Of a DNA stretch of 17,141 nt, positions 6,875-14,460 are shown one piece after another (the stretch's first letter is position 1; the number at the start of each line of letters is the position of its first letter). The notes under the pieces are model-generated. The model had not been told where the DNA came from. It made no database searches and saw only the letters and a program-made list of their open reading frames with translations. The DNA is from Chloroflexi bacterium RBG_13_53_26 (lineage in GTDB: Bacteria; Chloroflexota; Dehalococcoidia; UBA2247; RBG-13-53-26), in the NCBI GenBank assembly GCA_001795035.1, contig MGMW01000086.1, positions 1-17,141 on the forward strand, in the 5' to 3' direction. A program made the translations under genes and the position numbers.

Positions 6875-7810
6875 ATGCACCACGAACTGACCAAGGCGCT
6901 CTATGACGTTTATCCACTAGAGGACAAAAACGACTTTTTCCCGGCCTTCCTCTATATGAAGTACATAGAGAACTTCATTTACCACGCCTTCCAGGCATCA
7001 GGTCTTGCCGTCAAGGAGCCGCGGCAGAAAGTGCCCGAAGAGATCGACGCCATGCTGAAGTACTATGTACAGCAGATCGCCGACTCCGCTCCGATCACGG
7101 ACACGAACATCTACCATGGCAAGGTAGTCAAGCTGCAGGATGCCATCAAGCTGGTCACCCAGAAAAAGGACATGCACCTGATCCCGTCGGAGAAGGTCAT
7201 GCCCTACAAGTTGGCCAGAGAGGTGATTCTGAAGAGCAACAGCCCGGTTGCTGTGGGCACCTGCGTTTGCCGCTCGCTTTCTGAGAACCCCTGCCTGCCA
7301 CCTCCGTATGAGGCATGTATGTTTGTGGGCGATCCCTTTGCCTCATTTCTAGCGGAAGAGAACCCGCTGTTTCGCAGGATATCCCAGGAAGAGGCAGTGA
7401 AGATCCTGGAGGATGTCCACAAGAAAGGCTTTGTTCACACCGCCTACTTCAAGAAGGAGATGGGCAACAGGTTCATGGCTATCTGCAACTGCTGCTCCTG
7501 CTGCTGTGTAGGGATCAGGATGTGGAACATGCTGGAGGGAATGGTCCCCATTATGGCCTCTTCAGGGTACGTTGCCGAGGTGAGCGATGACTGCAATGCG
7601 TGCGCGAGTTGTCTTAACGGCACATGTAAATTCAACGCCATCCGCATGGCTGAAGACGGCCAGAAAGTCGTCATTAACGAGGCGAAGTGCATGGGCTGCG
7701 GGGTATGCGTGGACGTATGCCCGGTTGAGGCAATCAGGCTGAGGAGAGAGCCATCCAAGGGTGATCCCCTGGATATAGACGAACTGCAGAGCCAGGCACA
7801 GAAGGTTTGA
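6875..7810 (+). CDS. Cysteine-rich 4Fe-4S binding protein
   Basis: 311 residues with 18 cysteines. The N-terminal 120 residues are helical without cysteines. Then come GTCVCRS (Cys130, Cys132), Cys140 and Cys148 in NPCLPPPYEAC, and an unusually dense ICNCCSCCC block (Cys204-211). The C-terminus is a ferredoxin-like pair. The first site is C240-x2-C243-x2-C246-x4-C251, one residue longer than standard before the last Cys and with Lys in place of Pro; the second is standard, CMGCGVCVDVCP (272-282). Likely a cytoplasmic electron-transfer protein of anaerobic metabolism; its partner is not visible. A GAGGAGGA lies just upstream of the ATG. No twin-arginine or other signal peptide is present. The specific function is unknown to me. 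Confidence 0.85.
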   Translation: MHHELTKALYDVYPLEDKNDFFPAFLYMKYIENFIYHAFQASGLAVKEPRQKVPEEIDAMLKYYVQQIADSAPITDTNIYHGKVVKLQDAIKLVTQKKDMHLIPSEKVMPYKLAREVILKSNSPVAVGTCVCRSLSENPCLPPPYEACMFVGDPFASFLAEENPLFRRISQEEAVKILEDVHKKGFVHTAYFKKEMGNRFMAICNCCSCCCVGIRMWNMLEGMVPIMASSGYVAEVSDDCNACASCLNGTCKFNAIRMAEDGQKVVINEAKCMGCGVCVDVCPVEAIRLRREPSKGDPLDIDELQSQAQKV

Positions 7811-7875
7811 GCCCCAAAATGACACCTGGGAGTTAAGAGGAGCGTAGGGCACAGACTAGGCCATGTTTGAGTCGT

Positions 7876-9408
7876 TCAGAGTGTTCCCGCACCACGCTTA
7901 CCTACTGGCTTTCTGGGCGACTTGACCAATGCTACATCCTGAGCATCTGCGGCACTCAGGAATGAGTCCACCCACCGAAAGACATCCCGTCTGGCTATAG
8001 AACGCCTGAGCCTTTTCATGCGGGATCGACGCTCAGCTTCGCCCATGGTGCATGCCCGATGGATGGCGCTGGCTACGCTCTCAACATCATAGGGGTTGAC
8101 CAGAAGCGCTTCGCGGCGCATCTGACTTGCTGCTCCAGCAAACTCACTGAGTATCAGTACTCCATTGTCATCCACATTGGCTGCACAGTACTCCTTGGCG
8201 ATGAGATTCATCCCATCCTTCAGCGGTGTGATCAGGGCTACGTCGGCAGCACGATAGTATACCAGAAGCTCGTGGCGCTCCAGGTTCCGATAGACGTAGT
8301 GAACCGGTATCCAGCCCGGCTGGGTGAATCTGCCATTGATCTCTCCCACAAGACGCTCGATTTCCGCCTTCAGGCGCCCGTACTCCGGGATATCTTCGCG
8401 GCTCGGTGACACAACCTCAACCAGAGACACCTTACCACGGAGACCCGGGTAGTGTTCGAGCGCATGTTTGAACGCCTGCAACCTCTCTGGGATGCCCTTG
8501 GAATAGTCCAGGCGATCTACGCCAAGTATGATATGGCTACTGCGCATGGCATGATGCACCCGCTTGGCTTCCTTGGTCACTTCCGGGTCAGCCGCCTGCC
8601 GCGCATATTCCTTGAAGTCAATGCTGATGGGGAATGAACCGACCTTGATTTCCCGGCCGGGTATCTTAATAGTGGTCACGCGCACCCTGTGGTCAACGTG
8701 TACCCCCCGGACCAGGGTCTCAACGCAGTGTATGAAATTGTTCCTGTCGCGCCACGTCTGAAAACCAACAAGATCGTACGCCAGCAAGCCTTCGAGAAGC
8801 TGCAACCGCCAGGGCAACTTGAAGTAGATGTCAGGTGATGGAAACGGGATGTGAAGGAAAAAGGCAAGCTTGTTCTTGACCTGCATCCGGCGCAATTCCT
8901 TGGCCACCAACTGGAGGTGGTAATCATGGACCCAAATGTAGTCATTCCTGTCAGTACTACTGGCCAGCACCTGTGCAAACCTGCGGTTGACCACCTGGTA
9001 TGCCTTCCAGTACGCAGGATCGAAATTGCAGCGAGATTGAAGGTCATGGAAGAGCGGCCAGAGGATTTCGTTTGAGAAGCCACAATAGTACTGGTTGAAC
9101 TCCCTGTCAGTCAGCGGAATCGGTTTCAGCTCGTATCCGATATCCTTGCTCGCCACGGCAAGTGGTTCGATCGGATCAACAGCTTTCGTCGTTCCAGGCC
9201 AGCCAATCCACAGCCCTCCCTTATCACGCAAGACCGGAGCGAGAGCAGTGACCAGCCCGCCCGGGCTAGTCTGAAATTGCCATTCTCCTGCATCCTTCTT
9301 CAGTGACACAGGCAAGCGGTTACTGACGATGACGAGTCTACCGGCCGATCGCCTCTTGCGTTGTCTTCGTTCCCCCAGAGCCTTACCAGTCGAAACAGGG
9401 TCTCTCAC
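7876..9408 (-). CDS. otsA: GT20 glycosyltransferase, trehalose-6-phosphate synthase type
   Basis: About 510 residues. Family 20 hallmarks appear in order: LVIVSNRLPV, SPGGLVTAL, GLWIGWPG, YIWVHDYHLQLV, FFLHIPFPSPDIY, LVGFQTW, ILGVDRLDYSKGIPERL, PLKDGMNLIAKEYCAA and LSEFAGAA. The enzyme joins UDP- (or ADP-) glucose to glucose-6-phosphate to make trehalose-6-phosphate in the cytoplasm, for osmotic or stress protection. Close relatives make glucosylglycerol-phosphate or glucosylglycerate precursors, so the acceptor is not certain. There is no fused or adjacent phosphatase (OtsB). The frame is open to a TTG at 9426; I place the start at the GTG at 9408 because AGGAGG lies just before it, although the 3-nt gap is short. 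The basic N-terminus (RRQRKRR) and C-terminus (KSPRKPVGKRG) lie outside the catalytic fold. Confidence 0.88.
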   Translation of the reverse strand: MRDPVSTGKALGERRQRKRRSAGRLVIVSNRLPVSLKKDAGEWQFQTSPGGLVTALAPVLRDKGGLWIGWPGTTKAVDPIEPLAVASKDIGYELKPIPLTDREFNQYYCGFSNEILWPLFHDLQSRCNFDPAYWKAYQVVNRRFAQVLASSTDRNDYIWVHDYHLQLVAKELRRMQVKNKLAFFLHIPFPSPDIYFKLPWRLQLLEGLLAYDLVGFQTWRDRNNFIHCVETLVRGVHVDHRVRVTTIKIPGREIKVGSFPISIDFKEYARQAADPEVTKEAKRVHHAMRSSHIILGVDRLDYSKGIPERLQAFKHALEHYPGLRGKVSLVEVVSPSREDIPEYGRLKAEIERLVGEINGRFTQPGWIPVHYVYRNLERHELLVYYRAADVALITPLKDGMNLIAKEYCAANVDDNGVLILSEFAGAASQMRREALLVNPYDVESVASAIHRACTMGEAERRSRMKRLRRSIARRDVFRWVDSFLSAADAQDVALVKSPRKPVGKRGAGTL

Positions 9409-9558
9409 GTTCCTCCTCGGATGCAATATGAAGCGTCGGGACCTATTTCCGAGCCGTTGCGAGCCGAGTCTAGCTGACCCGTCCCCCGATCCGGCAGATG
9501 TCGGCGACTGTTGGCCTCAACCCCCAGCCTCCAATGCACAATTACGGTCGAAACTCAA

Positions 9559-9873
9559 TTATCGACGATTGTTCGGCTTGACCGTCTCGTAGCAAGCGCT
9601 ACAATAGACCGGCCTGCCACCTCGGGGCTCAAAGGGCACTTGAGTATCATTACCACACCGCGCGCACACCGCTGAGAACATCTGACGGTTCCCTCTGGAG
9701 CCATCGAATCCTCCGGAACTGCCGCGCTGATCCTTCTTGGCCTGACGACATGACGGACAGCGCTTGGGCTCACTGGTATATCCTTTGAGAGCAAAGAACT
9801 CCTGTTCCTCAACACTGAAGGAAAAGCTGGCACCGCAATCAGAGCATTGCAGTATCTTGTTCGCAGGTCCCAC
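9559..9873 (-). CDS. Zinc-ribbon protein, CxxC-x17-CxxC type
   Basis: 104 residues. An N-terminal zinc ribbon (CSDCGASFSFSVEEQEFF to CPSCRQAKK) is followed by a Gly/Ser/Arg-rich linker and a second ribbon, CARCGNDTQVPFEPRGGRPV then YCSACYE, the known CxxC-x17-CxxC motif. Such proteins are widespread in anaerobes and candidate phyla; binding of nucleic acid or of a transcription or ribosome partner is suspected but not established. GTG start with GGAGGT six bases upstream. It is upstream of the GT20 gene on the same strand, about 150 bp away, and divergent from the acyl-CoA synthetase-like gene. Confidence 0.85.
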   Translation of the reverse strand: MGPANKILQCSDCGASFSFSVEEQEFFALKGYTSEPKRCPSCRQAKKDQRGSSGGFDGSRGNRQMFSAVCARCGNDTQVPFEPRGGRPVYCSACYETVKPNNRR

Positions 9874-9901
9874 TGGATGACCTCCTATGTCATGAATTAC
9901 T

Positions 9902-9918
9902 TGGCCAGAGTCTGGTCA
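9902..9918. promoter_or_regulatory. 17-bp palindrome, possible operator
   Basis: TGGCCAGAGTCTGGTCA pairs arm to arm around a central G, with one mismatched pair in the third position (G opposite T). It sits about 28 bp before the zinc-ribbon start in the 192-bp divergent intergenic region. The size and symmetry suit a dimeric regulator. Confidence 0.3.
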
Positions 9919-10028
9919 TCCAAAGACTGCAAGGATCGCACATGGGATTCTCCAGATATTGGCAACCTGAAACTGTAACCAGCAATCCCAAATATACCGC
10001 AGGCGACATGGAGTTGCAAGTATCTCCC

Positions 10029-10058
10029 TTGCAAATCAGAGGGCTACTGCCATATAGT
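10029..10058 (+). promoter_or_regulatory. Promoter giving a near-leaderless transcript
   Basis: TTGCAA at 10029-10034, an 18-nt spacer, and TATAGT at 10053-10058 (5 of 6). The ATG of the next gene begins 8 nt after the -10 element, so transcription would start at or within a few bases of the start codon. This agrees with the absence of a Shine-Dalgarno sequence. Confidence 0.45.
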
Positions 10059-10065
10059 CATAGAG

Positions 10066-11502
10066 ATGAATAGCTTTGAAAGCCTGGAACGAGCTTTTCA
10101 TCCCAGATCTATTGCCATCGTCGGCGTTCCCCGGAGTGAGGCGAACCACCCGCCCGGTTACACTGGCTACACTTTCCTTCGTTTGTTGAAGCAAGCGGCT
10201 TTCGAAGGGCACATCTACCCGGTCAATCCCAAGGCCGACGTGATCGAAGGCCTGAAGGCTTATCCCACTGTATCAGCCATCCCCGAGCAGGTTGACCTGG
10301 TCATAGTAGCCGTGCCAGTGGCAGCGGTATACCAGGTACTGGAGGACTGCGTGAAGGCAGGTGCCATAAATGTGCAGATTGCGACGGCTGGTTTCTCCGA
10401 AACGGGAGAGGCAAACGGGATAAAGGCAGAACAAGAGCTGCGAGATATTGCCATCAGGGGCAAGCTGCAAATCGTGGGGCCAAACTGCCTGGGTTACCAT
10501 GTGCCGTCTGCACGAATGCAGATGTACGACAAGATTGCATTGGCCCAGGGGCCAGTAGCCTTCCTTTCCCAGAGTGGCGGCCATGGACAAGGCTTTGCCA
10601 GGCTCGGACCAACGATGGGGATCGGTTTCTCCAAGATAATCAGCTACGGCAACGCCCTCATGATGGACTACACCGATTTCCTGGAATACCTGGCCAACGA
10701 TGCTGAGACAGAAATCATCTGCATGTACCTGGAAGGAGTCAGGGATGGCAACAAGCTCACCCGCCTGGTCACGGAGTTGGTACCCAGGAAGCCAATCATT
10801 GTCTGGAAGGGCGGTCTTACCTCGTCGGGAGCCAGGGCGGCGGCCACACACACCAGCTCTCTGGCTGGGAACAGGCAGATCTGGGAAACCTTCTTCAGGC
10901 AGACAGGTGCCTTGCCTGTGGGTTCGATCGATGAGATGGCCGATTTGTGCATGACCTTCCGCCAGTTGAAACCATTCTCAGGTGGACGAGCAACCGTATT
11001 CGGCGGTGGTGGAGGCAACAACGTAGCTACGGCTGACACATGCGCCGAAGAAGGACTCGAACTACCTGCTCCCTCATCGGAGACGAGATACAAGCTCCTC
11101 GAGTTCATGACCCTGGTGAACCAGAGCGTGGTCAATCCAATGGATGCCGGCAGTTTGTTTGGCAGCACAGCCCTGCTTCGGAGGGCTCTGGACGCCGTAG
11201 GTACCGAACGTCAAATAGACATCATCATCCTCCACCTGGGTGCTGATTATGCCAAATGGCTATCAGCCCAAGCCATGGCCGAGTTCAAGAGCTTTGTGGT
11301 GGATTTCAACCGGAGCAGCCCAACAGCCAAGCCTGTTGTAGTGGCTATCCAGGAGCAAGAGAGGCAGGCAGAGGCTGCGGAGTTTGCGCAGGATTTGCGG
11401 CGGTCCGGCATCACCACTTACAGCACACTCCGCCGAGCCGCCCGGGCATTGCATAGCTTTGCCAGCTATCACAAATCCCTGGCAGGCAGCAGAACGGGCT
11501 AG
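10066..11502 (+). CDS. Acyl-CoA synthetase (ADP-forming) alpha-type protein, CoA-binding
   Basis: 478 residues. The N-terminus is a CoA-binding Rossmann domain (FHPRSIAIVGVPRS; YPVNPKADVIEGLKAYPTVS; VDLVIVAVP; IVGPNCLGYHVP). Two succinyl-CoA-ligase-like flavodoxin domains follow: GPVAFLSQSGGHGQGFA, then VWKGGLTSSGARAAATHTSS with His262 at the position of the phosphohistidine of ADP-forming acetyl-CoA synthetases. The family makes ATP from acyl-CoA, ADP and phosphate, as in fermentative anaerobes. The ATP-grasp (beta) part is absent here and no beta gene is adjacent, so it must pair with a subunit encoded elsewhere or do something different with CoA esters. ATG start without a Shine-Dalgarno; the promoter suggests leaderless translation. 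Confidence 0.87.
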   Translation: MNSFESLERAFHPRSIAIVGVPRSEANHPPGYTGYTFLRLLKQAAFEGHIYPVNPKADVIEGLKAYPTVSAIPEQVDLVIVAVPVAAVYQVLEDCVKAGAINVQIATAGFSETGEANGIKAEQELRDIAIRGKLQIVGPNCLGYHVPSARMQMYDKIALAQGPVAFLSQSGGHGQGFARLGPTMGIGFSKIISYGNALMMDYTDFLEYLANDAETEIICMYLEGVRDGNKLTRLVTELVPRKPIIVWKGGLTSSGARAAATHTSSLAGNRQIWETFFRQTGALPVGSIDEMADLCMTFRQLKPFSGGRATVFGGGGGNNVATADTCAEEGLELPAPSSETRYKLLEFMTLVNQSVVNPMDAGSLFGSTALLRRALDAVGTERQIDIIILHLGADYAKWLSAQAMAEFKSFVVDFNRSSPTAKPVVVAIQEQERQAEAAEFAQDLRRSGITTYSTLRRAARALHSFASYHKSLAGSRTG

Positions 11503-11505
11503 ATA

Positions 11506-11531
11506 AGGAAAGAAGAGGGCTCTTCCTTCTT
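11506..11531 (+). terminator. Hairpin after the acyl-CoA synthetase-like gene
   Basis: AAGGAAAGAAGA (11506-11516 region) pairs with TCTTCCTTCTT (11521-11531) around loop GGGC, with one mismatch and one G-T pair. It begins 4 nt after the stop codon. The 3' arm is T-rich but no clean T-tract follows, so termination is only probable. Confidence 0.4.
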
Positions 11532-11679
11532 CACCATCGAGACAATCCTCCTAATCTTGTCAAGTCACCCTGTCGTGTTGCAATAGCAACCTATGACAAT
11601 TCTGTGATGTTTTCGTGGCTATCTGAGAGAAAATTGTGCGTTCTGAGGGCAGCGATGGTGCTACCGGCGACGACTAAGG

Positions 11680-11813
11680 ATATAGAAGACCGAAAAATCG
11701 GCCTTAACCCAATATGTCAGATAACAAAGGGAAGACTTTGAACCACTACCTGTAAGTGGTCACTTGGGGAGTGGGGAGTCAATAGTGAAACCGGCCCTTC
11801 GGGGTCGGTTTTT
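11680..11813 (+). ncRNA. Putative structured RNA ending in a terminator
   Basis: The 430-bp gap before the HD-GYP gene contains consecutive foldable elements. First is a hairpin AAGACCGA/TCGGCCTT (11686-11705, loop AAAA, one A-C mismatch). Then comes a possible three-way junction: GACT (11734-11737) with AGTC (11777-11780) enclosing ACCACT/AGTGGT (11742-11760) and CACT/AGTG (11761-11773). A strong terminator follows at 11789-11813. ACCACT can pair with AGTGGT or with AGTGGG (11770-11775), and AGTG (11755) with CACT (11761), so alternative folds compete as in a riboswitch. It matches no class I can recall; the c-di-GMP-I and c-di-GMP-II consensus cores are not seen. It could be a cis-acting leader of the HD-GYP gene or a free small RNA. 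The remainder of the gap, 11532-11679 and 11814-11932, shows nothing I can name. Confidence 0.4.
11789..11813 (+). terminator. Strong intrinsic terminator with UUCG loop
   Basis: AACCGGCCC (11789-11797), loop TTCG, GGGTCGGTT (11802-11810): a 9-bp stem with one G-T pair, followed by TTT at 11811-11813, so a run of five T. It lies 120 bp before the start of the HD-GYP gene, so it ends an RNA made upstream of that gene or attenuates it. Confidence 0.85.
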
Positions 11814-11932
11814 GTTATGCAGTTTTGCGCGAGAATATTCAGGAATTGGTTCACACTGACTGACCAAGGAAGAGCAAGCATATGGCAACGCTAAGAACCG
11901 GGAGAGACCCGGCCAGGAAGGAGGTCTGAGTC

Positions 11933-13333
11933 ATGACAACGGTACGTGACTCCTCTGAACGTGAGATAGCAGAGAAGCTGGTGCTGGCTGACCAACTGGA
12001 GGCCTTGCTCAATGCCAGCACGGATGGCCTGGCCCTCATTGATATGAGTGGTGAGATTATTAGAGTCAACACGGCACTCATGGCGATTACAGGCTACAGC
12101 AAACAAGATCTCCTGAGACGACAGTTCGACAACCTGAGCATGTTTGATCGCAGAGCTGCCGCTGGTGTGCTACAGCGGTTCGTCATTGCCCTCTCAGGTC
12201 AGCAGACATCACCTTTGAGGGTGAGAGTGGCCAGCAGAGAAGCTGGAGGACTCGAGCTTGAGATTCACATCTCCGCTTGGCGCAAGGTGAACGAGATCGT
12301 AGGCGCCATAGCCGTCGTCAAAGACGTAATGGATTCCCAGAGGACAGGCACTTCGCCCGATGGCCAAGAGCGTTTCCGGGATCTCGTCGAGACAACCAGC
12401 GACTGGGTTTGGGAGACGAATGAAAAGGGTGTGTACACGTATGTGAGCCCGAGGGTTGCCGACATACTGGGCTATGAGCCACACGAAGTACTGGCGAAGA
12501 GCCAATTCGACTTCATGCCCCTGCAAGACACACACCGCGCGGTTGAGACAATGGCCAGAGTCGTCTCCACAAGAAAGCCCTTCAGGTTCATTCACATGAA
12601 GCATCTACACAAGGACGGCCATTTGGTTTTCCTGGAAACAAGCGGGAATCCTTACTTCTGCCCAGATGGGAAATTGCTCGGCTACCGTGGCATTCACAGA
12701 GACATTACGGATCGCATGAAGGCAGAGAGGGAAGTCCACGATACCTGCAGCAAGCTGGAATCGACTGTGGAGAGTGTGATTCAGGCCATAACACTGACGG
12801 TCGAGATGAGGGATTGCTATACCTCTGGCCATCAGCGAAAGGTAAAACAGCTTGCCTGTGCGATTGCAGGAGAAATGCAGCTTCCGTCCGAGGGACTTCA
12901 GGTTATCCGAGTGGCGGCACTGCTTCACGACCTCGGCAAGATGTTCGTGCCTGTCGAGATTCTCAGCAAGCCGGGCAGTCTGACCGAAATAGAATTTGCG
13001 ATGATCAAGACCCACCCGAAAGCCGCCTACGACATATTGAGAAGCATAGAGTTCCCATGGCCAATTGCCGACGTTGTTTACCAGCACCACGAAAGGCTTG
13101 ACGGATCGGGCTATCCCTTGGGCCTTCGGGAGGCAAACATTGTGACCGAAGCCCGTGTTCTGGCTGTGTCTGACGTCGTAGAAGCCATGACCTTTCACCG
13201 AGCCTACCGTCCGGCTTTAGGACTTGAGGCGGCTTTGAGAGAGATCGTCCGAAAGAAGGGGATACTGTATGACTCCAGGGTTGTCGAAGCCTGTCTGAGT
13301 GTCTTCCTCGATCACGGCTTCGAGTGGGGATAG
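11933..13333 (+). CDS. PAS-PAS-HD-GYP protein, predicted cyclic-di-GMP phosphodiesterase
   Basis: 466 residues. PAS 1 (about 18-132) and PAS 2 (about 146-262, ending GIHRDITDRMKAERE) are followed by a short helix and an HD-GYP domain (about 280-460). All HD-GYP signature residues are present: His300, HDLGK at 332-336, His361, HHERLDGSGYP at 385-395, and SDVVEAM at 413-419. Such domains hydrolyse cyclic-di-GMP to pGpG or GMP using a metal centre. No membrane segment, so the PAS domains should read an internal signal. ATG start with AGGAGGT eight bases upstream. It begins the plus-strand signalling group that continues with the response regulator at 13523, and the terminated putative RNA lies directly before it. 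Confidence 0.92.
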   Translation: MTTVRDSSEREIAEKLVLADQLEALLNASTDGLALIDMSGEIIRVNTALMAITGYSKQDLLRRQFDNLSMFDRRAAAGVLQRFVIALSGQQTSPLRVRVASREAGGLELEIHISAWRKVNEIVGAIAVVKDVMDSQRTGTSPDGQERFRDLVETTSDWVWETNEKGVYTYVSPRVADILGYEPHEVLAKSQFDFMPLQDTHRAVETMARVVSTRKPFRFIHMKHLHKDGHLVFLETSGNPYFCPDGKLLGYRGIHRDITDRMKAEREVHDTCSKLESTVESVIQAITLTVEMRDCYTSGHQRKVKQLACAIAGEMQLPSEGLQVIRVAALLHDLGKMFVPVEILSKPGSLTEIEFAMIKTHPKAAYDILRSIEFPWPIADVVYQHHERLDGSGYPLGLREANIVTEARVLAVSDVVEAMTFHRAYRPALGLEAALREIVRKKGILYDSRVVEACLSVFLDHGFEWG

Positions 13334-13354
13334 CCTCAACTATTCGCTGGGCAC

Positions 13355-13458
13355 CACCTGGGTAAAAGAGACGCCATATTCGCTTCCTGCATCGGCTACA
13401 CCAAGCCTCTCTGAGAAAATATCGTGACAGTGTTGCCCGCCACTGAGACACCCAGGTG
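13355..13458. repeat. 9-bp inverted repeat across the HD-GYP/response regulator gap
   Basis: CACCTGGGT at 13355-13363 and ACCCAGGTG at 13450-13458 are exact inverse complements 86 bp apart, within the 189-bp gap before the response regulator. They could be two sites for one regulator or the base of a long hairpin; a 9-bp match may also be chance. Confidence 0.35.
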
Positions 13459-13522
13459 ATGCTACACCCATATACTTTTCTCTCAAATCGGCAGTCTCGC
13501 ACTATTTGTCAGGAAGCAGAAT

Positions 13523-14413
13523 ATGGAAATTCGCAGAGACTCTTTCAGTGCCCCTGATCGACCATCAAGGCAAATCAATGCCAGTGGTCATGCAGCTTCT
13601 GACATGACCACGCAAGAGATCAGAGCCGGTGGTCAATCGGGCATGGCGGCGCTGAAGCCACTGATCCTAGTCGTTGATGACGATCCGGCGATAGTTAAGC
13701 TGATCTCGCATAATCTGGAGATAGCAGGGTACCGCGTGCTGACGGCCGGCGACGGTGAGAGGGCCATGCGGGAGATCCGTGATCACAAACCCAGTCTTGT
13801 ACTGCTCGATGTGTTGCTGCCGGGACTGGATGGCTTCGGGGTCTGCGAGGAAATCCGCGAGTTCTCCGACGTACCCATCATGATGATTACGGTCAAGGGT
13901 ACGCTGGAAGACGTTGTTCGCGGACTCGACATGGGAGCTGACGACTATGTTGCCAAGCCTTTTGATGTCAACGTGCTCGTGGCCCGGGTAAAGGCAGTGC
14001 TCTCTCGGACAAGGTCCCTGCCCAAGCTGCAGCGTCCCCCTCTGGTGTTGGGACAACTGCAAATAGACTTCTCCAGTCGATCAGTGTCTCTGGGTGATCG
14101 TGAGATTCAACTGACCCATACCGAATACAGGATTCTCTGCCTCCTGGCCCGCAATGCTGGCCGCATGATCACCAAGGAGTACATTCTGACCGAAGTATGG
14201 GGGCCAGAGTACCACGGCGATGATCATGTTCTCCAGGTGACCATCGCCCGCCTGAGGAAAAAGATAGGGGATTACCAGCGCAACCCCAGATACATAGCAA
14301 CCAGAACGGGCATTGGCTATATGTTGAGGAAGCCAGAAGAACAGGAAGTCACCTACGCTGACACGAGTGGTACTCGCCCGCTGGCAGAGGCTATTGCCAG
14401 TGTCAGACGGTAG
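13523..14413 (+). CDS. OmpR/PhoB-type response regulator
   Basis: 296 residues. A nonconserved tail of about 45 residues precedes the receiver domain (46-160): acid pocket in VVDDDP (52-54), phospho-accepting Asp96 in LLDVLLPGLDG, Thr123, and Lys145 in AKPF. The winged-helix DNA-binding domain (about 170-268) has LTHTEYRILCLLARNAGRMI, the recognition-helix region HVLQVTIARLRKKIG, and the wing RYIATRTGIGYML. A C-terminal tail of about 28 residues follows. It should bind DNA as a phosphorylated dimer. I keep the ATG at 13523 because AGGAAG lies nearby; ATGs at 13604 and 13643 would remove the odd tail but lack a good site. No kinase is adjacent; the four-PAS kinase at 2497 is the only kinase in the window. 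Confidence 0.9.
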   Translation: MEIRRDSFSAPDRPSRQINASGHAASDMTTQEIRAGGQSGMAALKPLILVVDDDPAIVKLISHNLEIAGYRVLTAGDGERAMREIRDHKPSLVLLDVLLPGLDGFGVCEEIREFSDVPIMMITVKGTLEDVVRGLDMGADDYVAKPFDVNVLVARVKAVLSRTRSLPKLQRPPLVLGQLQIDFSSRSVSLGDREIQLTHTEYRILCLLARNAGRMITKEYILTEVWGPEYHGDDHVLQVTIARLRKKIGDYQRNPRYIATRTGIGYMLRKPEEQEVTYADTSGTRPLAEAIASVRR

Positions 14414-14460
14414 GGCCTGCGAGGCGTCGAGGAGAACGCCACCAGATGGAGGGAGCAGCC

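Noticed and set aside
6658..6894. N-terminal extension of the small minus-strand protein up to 6894
   Set aside because: The extra residues look noncoding, overlap the divergent promoter and the 4Fe-4S gene start, and the ATG at 6657 has a strong ribosome binding site.
11500..11562. Minus-strand short frame LDKIRRIVSMVKKEEPSSFLI with AGGAGG before its ATG
   Set aside because: Only about 12 codons from the ATG, bounded by stops, and it coincides with the hairpin after the acyl-CoA synthetase-like gene. Without a homologue it cannot be called a gene or a remnant.
11560..11932. Known cyclic-di-GMP riboswitch before the HD-GYP gene
   Set aside because: The conserved core motifs of classes I and II were looked for by eye and not found, so only an unclassified structured RNA is proposed.
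13005..13502. 165-codon minus-strand frame across the HD-GYP 3' end and the following gap
   Set aside because: Arg/Ser-rich translation without family features, antisense to a well-supported HD-GYP domain.
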